A stretch of DNA of 35,129 nucleotides from Akkermansiaceae bacterium. Lineage in GTDB: Bacteria > Verrucomicrobiota > Verrucomicrobiia > Verrucomicrobiales > Akkermansiaceae. Positions 15,921-23,793 of the stretch are shown here, in pieces (within the stretch, counting starts at the first letter, position 1; every line of letters begins with the position of its first letter). The stretch covers positions 1-35,129 of the forward strand of contig JAQWZU010000015.1 of the NCBI GenBank assembly GCA_029253285.1, in the 5' to 3' direction. A model generated the notes under the pieces. That model did not search any database and was not told the DNA's origin. It was given only the letters and a program-made list of their open reading frames with translations. A program made the translations under genes and the position numbers.

Positions 15921-17087
15921 TTAAAGTGTTCCGATATAGCGCTCTATTGAATCCATCGCTGATTTCAAATCATCCATTCCGGTCGCGTAGCAACAACGAA
16001 GGAACCCTTCGCCACTCTCTCCAAAGGCATCACCGGGAACCGCCGCAACCTGCTCGCTTTCGAGAAGCCCCATTGCAAAATCCTTACTACTCAATCCAAA
16101 CTTACTAATATCCGGGAAGACATAAAAAGCACCACCCGGACAATGACAATCAATCCCCATTTCGTTGAAGCGCTCCACCAGGAAATCCCGGCGTTGATGA
16201 TAGCTCTCCTTCATCGAGAGATAAAGATCCTCCCCTCCAGTCAACGCCTCAAGAGCAGCAGCCTGGCTGGTAATGGGAGCACAGAGAATCCCATATTGGT
16301 GGATCTTCATCATTGCTTCAATCAGAACCGCAGGAGCACACGCATAGCCCAGACGAAACCCCGTCATTGCAAAGGCCTTTGAAAAGCCATGAAGCAAAAT
16401 CGTCCGCTCTCGCATTCCCGGCAGCGCCGCGATACTCAGGTGCTCTTCCTCATCGTATCGCAATTCGCTATAGATCTCATCACTGATGACAATAAGGTCG
16501 TGCTCGATGCAGAGTCTGGCGATTCCTTCTAGATCCTCACGCGACGCCACCGCACCGGTCGGATTAGTGGGGAAATTCAACATCACAATCTTGGTTCGAC
16601 TTGTGATCACTGCCGCTAACGCTTCGGGCTTCAGCGAGAAACCATCTTCTTTTTTCGTCGCCACCGCCACGGCCACACCGTGTGACATGACAATACTGGG
16701 CGAATATGAGACATAACACGGCTCGTGATAAACGACCTCATCCCCTGGATTCACCAAGGCCCGCAACGCCAAATCAAGAGCCTCAGAAACCCCGACCGTA
16801 ATGAGGACTTCATCACTCCCTCGATAAGAAACATGAAAAAATGTCTCCACGTACTCCGAAATCTTTTCGCGAAGGGAAAGCAGGCCCAGATTTGAGGTGT
16901 AACTCGTCTCCCCGCGGTCCAGCGAGCGCATCGCGGCCTCGCGGATCGGCCAAGGAGTGACGAAATCAGGCTCCCCCACCCCCAGTGAAATCACGTCATC
17001 CCGACCAATCACCAGCTCGAAGAAATCGCGTATCCCCGAACGGGGAATGGTCTGCAGGTGGCTGGCCAATTTTGAATTCAAATCCAT
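15921..17087 (-). CDS. PLP-dependent class I aminotransferase
   Basis: The 388-aa protein (ATG 17087, 13 bp after the regulator stop; the longer ATG at 17138 would overlap that gene) is a fold-type I aminotransferase of the aspartate/aromatic/alanine group. Visible features are LGVGEPDF near 35-42, the TNPTG block (174-178), SDEIYSEL (202-209, with PLP-contacting Asp and Tyr), the Schiff-base lysine K237 in HGFSKAFAMTG, and the substrate-carboxylate-binding RLGY. The amino acid substrate is not predictable from these motifs. Cotranscription with an Lrp/AsnC-type regulator directly upstream suggests control by an amino acid. Confidence 0.9.
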   Translation of the reverse strand: MDLNSKLASHLQTIPRSGIRDFFELVIGRDDVISLGVGEPDFVTPWPIREAAMRSLDRGETSYTSNLGLLSLREKISEYVETFFHVSYRGSDEVLITVGVSEALDLALRALVNPGDEVVYHEPCYVSYSPSIVMSHGVAVAVATKKEDGFSLKPEALAAVITSRTKIVMLNFPTNPTGAVASREDLEGIARLCIEHDLIVISDEIYSELRYDEEEHLSIAALPGMRERTILLHGFSKAFAMTGFRLGYACAPAVLIEAMMKIHQYGILCAPITSQAAALEALTGGEDLYLSMKESYHQRRDFLVERFNEMGIDCHCPGGAFYVFPDISKFGLSSKDFAMGLLESEQVAAVPGDAFGESGEGFLRCCYATGMDDLKSAMDSIERYIGTL

Positions 17088-17100
17088 GGGAGCAATTAGC

Positions 17101-17580
17101 TTATGGCGAGACTGGAAGGCGCTCGACATCGCCATCATCCCCGAAGAGAAATCCGTTTTCTTTATACGATTTCAACCGGAAGTGAGTCGCGGTGGAAATC
17201 ACCCCTTCGATCGTGCTCAACTTCTCGGAAACAAAAGCCGCTACCGAGAGAAGGTCTTGCCCCTTCACGACCACCAGCAAATCGAACCCGCCACTTGAAA
17301 GGTAACAGCTCGTGACCTGATCAAAGTGCGCGATTCGACGTGCGACGCGATCAAAGCCACCGCCCCGCTCCGGAGTCATCCGAACTTCAATGAAGGCGGT
17401 CACGTCATTCCCTTCTTCCAGGGCAGGATCGATCATGGCTTGATAGCCGCGAATTGTGCCGTCTTTTTCCCACTCTGTAATCTGCGCCTCGACATCCGCC
17501 TCGTTCAGGGAAAGTTGCGCAGCCAATTCACCAGCGGACCGCCGGGCATCCCGGCGGAGAAGATTAAGGAGGTCATTCAT
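17101..17580 (-). CDS. Lrp/AsnC family transcriptional regulator
   Basis: The 159-aa product has an N-terminal winged helix-turn-helix (about 1-50, with RSAGELAAQLSLNEADVEAQ and a TIRGYQAMIDP wing) and a C-terminal RAM/AsnC effector domain (about 60-140, with VTSCYLSSGGFDLLVVVKG). The length is normal for the family. Such proteins bind amino acids as oligomers and act on nearby promoters. The gene lies between pfkA (11-bp gap) and the aminotransferase (13-bp gap), an arrangement that suggests it regulates its own operon. The last 20 residues are a less conserved acidic tail. Confidence 0.9.
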   Translation of the reverse strand: MNDLLNLLRRDARRSAGELAAQLSLNEADVEAQITEWEKDGTIRGYQAMIDPALEEGNDVTAFIEVRMTPERGGGFDRVARRIAHFDQVTSCYLSSGGFDLLVVVKGQDLLSVAAFVSEKLSTIEGVISTATHFRLKSYKENGFLFGDDGDVERLPVSP

Positions 17581-17591
17581 AAATAAAATTT

Positions 17592-18668
17592 CTAATCGCC
17601 AAAGCAGATATCGACCGCACGAGCGGCCCGAACAACTTCGGTATCGGGTTCAATAAGGCGTAGTTCCATCACAGCCTCTTTGATGGGCACGGAATCCACG
17701 TGGTAACTCTGATAGCTGACCATCCGGCCAAAGGCTCCTTCCTCCGCGAGCTGCGCGGCCATCACCCCGAAGCGCATTCCAAGAATCCGGTCAAGCGGAG
17801 TCGGTGTCCCACCTCGTTGCACATGCCCCAGGGTAGTGCAGCGAGTTTCCTTGCCAGTGAGTTCGGCAATCTGTGCGGCCACTTGTTCTCCGATTCCTCC
17901 GAGACGGGCTTGTCCACCGGAATTATCATCGATAGTAGAAATCTCGCCATCAGGACTCTTCGCGCCTTCGGCCACAACAACCAAGGAACTGGTGTAACCC
18001 ATAGCCTCACGCTTCTTGAGGTGCTCGGCAACTTTCTCGTAGGAGAATGGAATTTCAGGGAGAAGAATGACATTCGCCGCGCCAGCCATCCCGCCCCAGA
18101 GAGCAATCCAACCAGCATGACGTCCCATCACCTCAAGCACCATGACCCGCTTGTGACTTTGCCCTGTCGTGTGCAGTCGATCCAATCCGTCAACCACAGA
18201 ACTCACCGCGCTATCGAAGCCAAAGGTCATCGCCGTCGCCTTCAAGTCATTATCGATTGTCTTGGGAACCCCGATCACCGGCCATCCCTGTTCGTAGAGC
18301 TGCTGGGCCGTGGTCAACGAACCATCTCCACCCACGACGACGAGCGCCCCGATTCCAAGTTGATCCAGGGTTCGCTTGGCGCGATCGACAATTTCCTGGG
18401 GAACCTTGGCAACATCATCATCCGTGCCCAATTTTGCGGCAAAGTTTCCTTTGTTGGTCGTTCCGAGAATCGTTCCGCCCTGCTTCAAAATCCCCTCAGT
18501 GTCCTTTGGTGTGAGAAACTGAAAGTCACCCGGAGGCAGCAATCCTTCAAATCCATCTCGAAATCCAATTGCCTCCCAACCTTTTGCTGCGGCCGCGCCA
18601 ACGACTCCGTGAATGACTGCATTGAGACCTGGGCAATCGCCCCCGCAATTTAATATACCAATTCGCAT
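17592..18668 (-). CDS. pfkA: 6-phosphofructokinase, ATP-type with a G/K motif pair
   Basis: This 358-aa enzyme phosphorylates fructose 6-phosphate in glycolysis. The N-terminal GILNCGGDCPGLNAVI and the catalytic PKTIDNDL (Asp139) are intact. The phosphoryl-donor site reads GGDGS (113-117), with glycine at the position where PPi-dependent enzymes have aspartate, while the second marker is lysine (K136) and not the glycine of E. coli PfkA. That G/K combination belongs to the long group III enzymes, most of which use ATP. It is the first gene of a minus-strand run with the regulator and the aminotransferase. Its promoter would be in the 33-bp gap before the S11 gene or within that gene. Confidence 0.92.
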   Translation of the reverse strand: MRIGILNCGGDCPGLNAVIHGVVGAAAAKGWEAIGFRDGFEGLLPPGDFQFLTPKDTEGILKQGGTILGTTNKGNFAAKLGTDDDVAKVPQEIVDRAKRTLDQLGIGALVVVGGDGSLTTAQQLYEQGWPVIGVPKTIDNDLKATAMTFGFDSAVSSVVDGLDRLHTTGQSHKRVMVLEVMGRHAGWIALWGGMAGAANVILLPEIPFSYEKVAEHLKKREAMGYTSSLVVVAEGAKSPDGEISTIDDNSGGQARLGGIGEQVAAQIAELTGKETRCTTLGHVQRGGTPTPLDRILGMRFGVMAAQLAEEGAFGRMVSYQSYHVDSVPIKEAVMELRLIEPDTEVVRAARAVDICFGD

Positions 18669-18701
18669 GTTGCTGACTGTGTTGTGTGCTTTAACTAAAA
18701 T

Positions 18702-19670
18702 CTATTGGGGAGTCGGAACCGTGAGAATCGACCGCGGGTTGGTTACCAGCTGCCCCTGCGCCTTCCAGGCGTCATAGAGTCCCCATCCCTGAGATAAAAG
18801 CCCTTTGGTGCGGCCATACCGATCGGCGCTTCCCAGCGCAATGACGACCATCCGGCGCGGCGTCAGTCTTGTCGCGCCTGTTTCCAACTTCTTCACGATG
18901 GGCTTTTTCTCGGAACTCGTGGCGGCACAGGACCCTGCAAATTGTGACGTCCCGGTGATCATCCCGCTGATGCCAGCGGTTCCCAAAAGCTTGTGGGTAT
19001 TGCTGACCTTGAATCCACGGCTCTGACCGAAGCGTGACGAAGAAATAGTCCGCTGCTTTTGCTTTACGTAAAATTGAAATCCGGTGTCCCGCATCGCGTA
19101 GACGCACAACCGGGCCATGTCGCGAGCGGTCGAAAGTCCCTTTCGACCCCTCGAATCCAATCCATGAGGGTTGTAGAACCGTGTCTTTCTCATGCCCAGA
19201 ACCCGTGCAAGATTGTTCATTTCACCCACAAAAGCAGCAGTTGGTGTTCCTCCCAGAAGACTTTGAGCCTGAATTGATCTTCCCACATGAGTCGCCAAAG
19301 TCAGTGCCGAGACATTATCCAAGCCCAGCAACATAGAGTACATCGCCTCCCGAAGGGCGATTTGATCCCCGGGGATCAATCCCATCGGATTTGAACCACC
19401 AATCGTCGCCGCTCCCGCCGGAACCACGGCAATCTGCCCCATTTTGGTCTGACTAAGATGAGCCCAATCAAGCACAACCATCGCAGTAGCGATTTTCGTC
19501 AGGCTGGCCACGGGGCGCTTTTGATCAGCATCCAGCTCCAAAACAATCCTCCCGCTATGGGCCTCAACCGCAATATAACTCTCCCCCGCCTGCGCAATGG
19601 AACTTGCAATAAGTCCCAGAAAAAGAACGCTATTTCGGAAGATCGTGGAGCCCTTTTCTCTCAAGTTCAT
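18702..19670 (-). CDS. S11 DD-peptidase homologue with degenerate active site
   Basis: The 322-aa protein is exported (signal peptide ending AQA near residue 28) and has the fold of D-alanyl-D-alanine carboxypeptidases of peptidase family S11. S56-L-T-K59 preserves the nucleophile and base. The SxN motif is replaced by L117-D-N119 in MLLGLDNVSALTLA, and the KTG motif by I238-T239-G240 in GISGMITG. I checked the underlying codons and see no frameshift. The rest, including RVLGMRKTRFYNPHGLD and the following serine-rich region, is typical. It may be catalytically weak or a peptidoglycan-binding pseudoenzyme. It is a monocistronic gene 33 bp upstream of pfkA, so coupling to pfkA is possible. Confidence 0.85.
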   Translation of the reverse strand: MNLREKGSTIFRNSVLFLGLIASSIAQAGESYIAVEAHSGRIVLELDADQKRPVASLTKIATAMVVLDWAHLSQTKMGQIAVVPAGAATIGGSNPMGLIPGDQIALREAMYSMLLGLDNVSALTLATHVGRSIQAQSLLGGTPTAAFVGEMNNLARVLGMRKTRFYNPHGLDSRGRKGLSTARDMARLCVYAMRDTGFQFYVKQKQRTISSSRFGQSRGFKVSNTHKLLGTAGISGMITGTSQFAGSCAATSSEKKPIVKKLETGATRLTPRRMVVIALGSADRYGRTKGLLSQGWGLYDAWKAQGQLVTNPRSILTVPTPQ

Positions 19671-20058
19671 CGTGCCGCGGCGAAACTAGGAAATCTCCCG
19701 CCCCAAGACAATCCCCAATCACGAGGGGATTGTGTCCCGATCAGGAAAGATTTTGACGAAGCCAGATCTTGCTATCGTCCCGTGCAACAAACTTCCGGCG
19801 CAACATCCTATGAACTCGCAGAATACGCTCTGATTCGACGAAATTTGCGGCTCAAGCCTTCCTGAACCGCGAAAGTGGAGAAGAAAAAAACCTGCTGTCA
19901 GAAGGAAAAATCAGGACCTACTCCCGTCCCAACCCGATCTCCGAACCGTATTCTGCTGAACCTCGACGATTCCCCAATCCTTTCGAAATCAAAATAATCA
20001 GCGGAATGCCATTTTCCCATTGCCAAGCGATGAGATCTTCGGTGGAATGCCAAACGTA
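19671..20058. other. 388-bp non-coding gap between divergent genes
   Basis: This gap separates the S11 gene (minus) and the TIGR04073 gene (plus), so it must carry both promoters. I can identify a strong inverted repeat at 19708-19733 but no convincing -35/-10 pair. Frames within it are short and have no recognisable protein features. Confidence 0.6.
19708..19733. promoter_or_regulatory. 9-bp perfect inverted repeat upstream of the S11 gene
   Basis: ACAATCCCC and GGGGATTGT form a perfect 9-bp stem around an 8-base loop. It ends 37 bp before the S11 start codon and lacks a following T-run, so it is not a standard terminator. It could be an operator bound by a dimeric regulator or an mRNA leader hairpin for the minus-strand gene. 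Confidence 0.5.
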
Positions 20059-20487
20059 ATGAGAAAGCTCCTACTGATCACACTCACACTCGGCATGGCT
20101 GTTCCTATTCAGGCAGACATTCAGGCCCCTCCAGGAACCAACTACACATCTTCACGCAAGCTCGGACGCGCTATTAGCAATATCCTTTACGGCTTCATTG
20201 AAATCCCCGAGCAGATGGTTCGCAAGACCGAATCCGAAGGTTATGTTTCCGGATACTCCCACGGGATTGTCGATGGAACCCGACGCTCTCTCAAGCGCGT
20301 TGGATACGGAGTCTACGAACTTCTCACCTTCCACTGCCCTAGTTTCCACGGAACCTTCAAGCCACCCTACACCCGCTGTGGCGCTGATGACCGTATCGAA
20401 ATGAACCCACAAGACGGTCTGTCCGAATACCCGCCAATGCTGGGCTACGAGTCCTACTTCCGTCACTCTCGTGGACAGAAGTGGTAA
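20059..20487 (+). CDS. Exosortase-associated protein, TIGR04073 type
   Basis: The 142-aa protein starts at ATG 20059 with a signal peptide (MRKLLLITLTLGMAVPIQA). The mature region opens with RKLGRAISNILYGFIEIPEQM, followed by GYSHGIVDGTRRSLKRVGYGVYELLTF. This combination (KLGRxxxNxLxGxxEIP and a GxxxGxxRxxxRxGxGxxExxTF block) is the pattern of TIGR04073, a family reported in genomes with exosortase/PEP-CTERM systems, mostly Verrucomicrobia; its function is unknown. The upstream ATG at 20020 is in frame but leads into a non-signal N-terminus. A strong terminator follows. Confidence 0.8.
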   Translation: MRKLLLITLTLGMAVPIQADIQAPPGTNYTSSRKLGRAISNILYGFIEIPEQMVRKTESEGYVSGYSHGIVDGTRRSLKRVGYGVYELLTFHCPSFHGTFKPPYTRCGADDRIEMNPQDGLSEYPPMLGYESYFRHSRGQKW

Positions 20488-20511
20488 AACGCTCCTTCGA
20501 TTATTTTTTCC

Positions 20512-20543
20512 AAAAGCCGCCCTCTTCGGAGAGCGGCTTTTTT
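20512..20543 (+). terminator. Intrinsic terminator with UUCG loop
   Basis: A stem of AAAAGCCGC against GCGGCTTTT continues after one mismatch into CTC/GAG capped by TTCG, and is followed by six Ts. It lies 25 bp beyond the TIGR04073 stop and should end that transcript. The tetraloop makes it a strong intrinsic terminator. Confidence 0.9.
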
Positions 20544-20554
20544 CATCTCCTAAT

Positions 20555-20794
20555 TTAGAGTTTTCTTATCAAGATCATCCTGGGCCAACCCACCAATCTC
20601 CTCCACCAAGGACGATTTACCGCAATCTCTTTCACTACCACCTCGCTCATTGGCAGATCACGAAGATGCTCCTCGTTCACTTCCCGGACAATTCCAACAT
20701 CTGATTTGCCCGGCACCAAAACTTCGACCTCCACTCCGCGCCTTGGCCTTTTCATCGCCTCGAAAACCTCATCCCCGTCAAAAAAAAGTGCCAT
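20555..20794 (-). pseudogene. Remnant of a phospholipase D/cardiolipin synthase gene
   Basis: The frame encodes FFDGDEVFEAMKRPRRGVEV, then EVLVPGKSDVGIV, which resembles the second half of cardiolipin synthases (YFxPDxxLxxALxxAARRGVxVxxLLPGKSDxxLV). The catalytic HKD motif should follow about 25 residues later but is absent; the sequence instead passes directly to VVVKEIAVNRPWWRRLVGW, which resembles the C-terminal end of such enzymes (LEEWRRRPWWxRL). I infer an internal deletion of roughly 120 residues and loss of the 5' half. An in-frame ATG at 20839 extends it slightly. It is not expected to be functional. Confidence 0.5.
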
Positions 20795-20946
20795 CCGGTT
20801 CCGCTTCGTCAGACAACAAGACGGATCGCAAGCCAGCACCTCAATCCAGTTTCCTGATCTCCTCCTTTCTAATCCTCACATTTGACATATTCTTAGCACT
20901 TTTTTACTAAGAATCCGCAAGCTAACCTCGTTTTTAAAAAGTCGAC

Positions 20947-21696
20947 ATGCGTCATTTCCTTTTTCTCCTACTGATCTCCCTCTCTGCACTCCCGGCCAAC
21001 GCCCGCGAATGGAAGAATGCCACTGGCTCAAACAGCTTCGATGCAGACTATATTTCCAACGACGGAAATCTGGTCACCCTCCGACGCAATGGCCGCATCC
21101 TGACCTTCTCCATCGAAAAACTCCACGCCTCCGACCAGGAATGGCTCAAAACAAACCATCCACCCACCAAAGTTACCAAACCAGGTGAATTCAAAGTCCC
21201 CGAGGGAGCGGCTTTCGACACCCTCGAATTCGGTGACACCCGGGACGTTGTGATCAAAAAACTCGACGCCAGCCCCAACGTCGACGGCTCGGTCGCTGAA
21301 GTTATGCTCGCCCGAGTCGGACTCAATGGAGTCTACCGCACTAAAAAAACCATCGGAGGCCTTCACTGCCACCTCTATTTTGACTGGACCCCCAACAACC
21401 GACTCACCGAGGTCACCCTGCGAACAAAACCACTCCCGCAGGAAAGCTATGGCGGTAAGCTCAAATCAAATTGGGGGGAGCTTATCGAACTCCTCACCAT
21501 GCTGCATGGTAAACCGGTTCAAGGCGCAAACTACCCTGATTCCGACGAACTCCAGGATGGCCTCATCCTGAATTCACATCTCTGGTATTCAGAAAAAGGA
21601 CACTCCATCCTTCTTGGAACCGGTCAGGAAAGCACCAACTTCTCGGTGATCGTTCGCATCACCAGCCAACACATCGTCCCCAACCGAATCGAGTAA
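20947..21696 (+). CDS. Secreted SHD1-domain protein
   Basis: The 249-aa product has a signal peptide (MRHFLFLLLISLSALPANA) and begins its mature part with REWKNATGSNSFDADYIS and LVTLRRNGRILTFSIEKL, the SHD1/SLA1-homology-1 pattern common in Planctomycetes and Verrucomicrobia secreted proteins (residues about 20-75). The remaining 170 residues, with DTLEFGDTRDVVIKKL and a YFDWTPNNRLTEVTLRT beta-hairpin, are of unknown fold. The function is unknown; SHD1 is thought to be a protein- or ligand-binding beta barrel. It stands alone between the PLD remnant and the Cys-rich gene. Confidence 0.75.
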   Translation: MRHFLFLLLISLSALPANAREWKNATGSNSFDADYISNDGNLVTLRRNGRILTFSIEKLHASDQEWLKTNHPPTKVTKPGEFKVPEGAAFDTLEFGDTRDVVIKKLDASPNVDGSVAEVMLARVGLNGVYRTKKTIGGLHCHLYFDWTPNNRLTEVTLRTKPLPQESYGGKLKSNWGELIELLTMLHGKPVQGANYPDSDELQDGLILNSHLWYSEKGHSILLGTGQESTNFSVIVRITSQHIVPNRIE

Positions 21697-21778
21697 TCAA
21701 GGTAATACCGGCCATCGATTTAATTCTCTTGCCCATAGGAAAAACCCATCCAATGTGAGGTAGTATTTATCAGCAATA

Positions 21779-22243
21779 ATGCTCCTGAAACTTACAGCGA
21801 CTCTTTTGCTCTTCCTGATGATGGCGGCCTCCGCCACCTCTCAGGCTGGCGTAAAGTATTGCCTCTGTTTCCACTCCGTTTTTGTCGATGCGTGCCCCTG
21901 CGTTCAAATATCCCATTCCGATCACGACTGCGAAGACCAGGACGAACATTGCTGCTCCGATTGTGGAAATCATCAACAGGAGACGCCAACCAAAACCTTC
22001 CAGTGTCTTGACTGCATCGTTGATCTCTCGATCAAGATCGGTGACTGCACCACTCCTTCCATCGAGGATCCCTCTTCGAAAAAGAGCCCTTCTAACAGCC
22101 CCATCTCAGAGTCCCCTGACCCGGAAGGAAACCAGTCCTCACCTGTTGACAACCGGGCCCATGAAGCCCGTGGCAGTCCTCCTCCCCAATTAGCCGTCCG
22201 GCCACTCCCCCTCTTTATCCGTCATTCCACGTTTCTGGTTTGA
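21779..22243 (+). CDS. Cys/His-rich secreted protein next to the efflux operon
   Basis: This 154-aa protein is not one I can assign to a named family. Residues 1-23 form a signal peptide (MLLKLTATLLLFLMMAASAT). The region 28-90 holds 11 cysteines and five histidines, including CLC (28-30), CPC (39-41), HCC (57-59), and CLDC (76-79), interspersed with Asp and Glu. The C-terminal 60 residues are Ser/Pro-rich and end with PLFIRHSTFLV. Such a composition fits a metal-binding or disulfide-rich envelope protein. It precedes the efflux adaptor gene by 137 bp on the same strand, so a part in metal export or sensing is plausible but unproven. The sequence immediately upstream has no clear promoter. 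Confidence 0.6.
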   Translation: MLLKLTATLLLFLMMAASATSQAGVKYCLCFHSVFVDACPCVQISHSDHDCEDQDEHCCSDCGNHQQETPTKTFQCLDCIVDLSIKIGDCTTPSIEDPSSKKSPSNSPISESPDPEGNQSSPVDNRAHEARGSPPPQLAVRPLPLFIRHSTFLV

Positions 22244-22380
22244 TCCTTTGCTGAGCGCGCACGCACTACAAATGCGAACGCACCTCGATGCCTCGACCTA
22301 ATTTTAGAGGCTCGCATCACTCTTAAGGCGCTCTCGTGGCCCCTTTATTTTCTCAGCAATAGAAATCTACCAGAATACCC

Positions 22381-23787
22381 ATGTCCATTGACCACCTGAC
22401 CAGAAAACCCCCTTCCGATCCCAAAGGTTTTCAACCAAAACGCAAAAGATCTCTCGCGTGGCTCCTGCCAACCGGGCTCCTATGCGGCTTCCTTGTCATC
22501 CTCGCTCTGCTCTTCGGAGAGCGACTACTCCCGGCGATCCCCGTAAAAACAGCCCCGGTGATTACCATTCGGGCCGGAGAATCACTCACCGAACAACCAG
22601 CGGTCGATACCATTCCTCAAAAAAAGGGAGTGCCTATTTTTCAAGCATCCGGATGGGTCGAACCCGACCCTTACCCGATTTACGTTTCCACTCTCACCAA
22701 TGGCGTCGTGGAAAAAGTTCATGCGCTCGAAGGGCAACAGATTAAAAAAGGAAGCCTCGTCGCCACCTTAATCGACGAGGACGCCAAACTTGACCTGCAA
22801 TCGGCCCAACAAAAACACTTAAGCCTCGAGAAACAGATTACAGCCCATTGCACCGGATTCCAAATCACCAATGCCGAAATCACCGCCGCCCATCGAAAGA
22901 TCGACGCGTTAAAATTTCAGCTCACCGAAGCCATCGACACCTCTTCCCGCCTGGACAAACTCAGCAAGGGGTCGGTTTCCCAACAGAAAATTATCCAAGC
23001 TCGACTCGCCGTCGAAAAACAGCGGGCTTTTCTCGCTGAAGCGCAGGCCAAGATACCCGAACTCAACGCCCACCTTGCCCGACTAAAAGCCGAAGAAATC
23101 GCCATGGCTTCCAAGCTCAATGAACTCGCCATCGACCGGGATCGCGCGGAACTCGCCTTGGCTCGCACCAAAATCTCAGCTCCCATCGATGGGACCGTTC
23201 TCCATCTTCACGCCGCGCCGGGAATGAAGCGGATGTTAAACATGGATTCGCCCAAGTCCGCCGTTATCATCGAACTTTACCAACTCGATCAACTCCAGGC
23301 TCGTATCGATGTCCCACTCAATGAAGCCGCAGCTCTCTCCGCCGGGCAATCAGTCGAACTCGTCTCTGATCTCCTCCCCGACCAATCCTTTACCGGAACC
23401 GTGACCCGCATCAGCGGCCAAGCAGACTTACAACGAAACACCCTTCAAGCAAAAGTCGCCATCGAGAATCCCGACCCAAGGCTCCGTCCCGATATGCTTG
23501 TAAGAGCCAAGTTTTTCTCATCCGGCTCAACCGCATCATCAAAATTAAAAACAAGCGGAGGATCCAATCGCCTAGCTCTCTTTGTTCCCGAGCAGGCTCT
23601 CGTCAATGGCTCACAAGTCTGGGTGGTCTCTTCCGATCTTACCGCCGAAAAACGATCTCTCATACTCGGAAAAGAATCCCGGGACGGCCATCGCCGCGTC
23701 CTTGAAGGACTCCTCTCCGGCGAATCCGTCATCCTCCCGCCGCACACCAAGCTCTCCGAAGGCAGCCGCATCACCGTCAGCAACTAA
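22381..23787 (+). CDS. HlyD/MFP-family efflux adaptor
   Basis: The 468-aa periplasmic adaptor has a cytoplasmic N-terminus, one TM helix (about 22-46, SLAWLLPTGLLCGFLVILALL), a biotinyl/lipoyl half-motif (GVVEKVHALEGQQIKKGSLVA, about 105-125), a long coiled-coil hairpin (about 140-255), the second half-motif (ISAPIDGTVL, about 262-271) and beta-barrel and membrane-proximal domains. Such adaptors bridge an inner-membrane transporter and an outer-membrane channel. It begins the six-gene operon; the next gene, the ATPase, starts 6 bp after its stop. The wide Pro/Gln linker after the TM helix is longer than in MacA. Confidence 0.9.
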   Translation: MSIDHLTRKPPSDPKGFQPKRKRSLAWLLPTGLLCGFLVILALLFGERLLPAIPVKTAPVITIRAGESLTEQPAVDTIPQKKGVPIFQASGWVEPDPYPIYVSTLTNGVVEKVHALEGQQIKKGSLVATLIDEDAKLDLQSAQQKHLSLEKQITAHCTGFQITNAEITAAHRKIDALKFQLTEAIDTSSRLDKLSKGSVSQQKIIQARLAVEKQRAFLAEAQAKIPELNAHLARLKAEEIAMASKLNELAIDRDRAELALARTKISAPIDGTVLHLHAAPGMKRMLNMDSPKSAVIIELYQLDQLQARIDVPLNEAAALSAGQSVELVSDLLPDQSFTGTVTRISGQADLQRNTLQAKVAIENPDPRLRPDMLVRAKFFSSGSTASSKLKTSGGSNRLALFVPEQALVNGSQVWVVSSDLTAEKRSLILGKESRDGHRRVLEGLLSGESVILPPHTKLSEGSRITVSN

Positions 23788-23793
23788 CTCGTC

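Noticed and set aside
17592-18668. PPi-dependent phosphofructokinase
   Set aside because: The donor site is GGDGS with glycine, not the GGDD of PPi enzymes, although the second marker is lysine.
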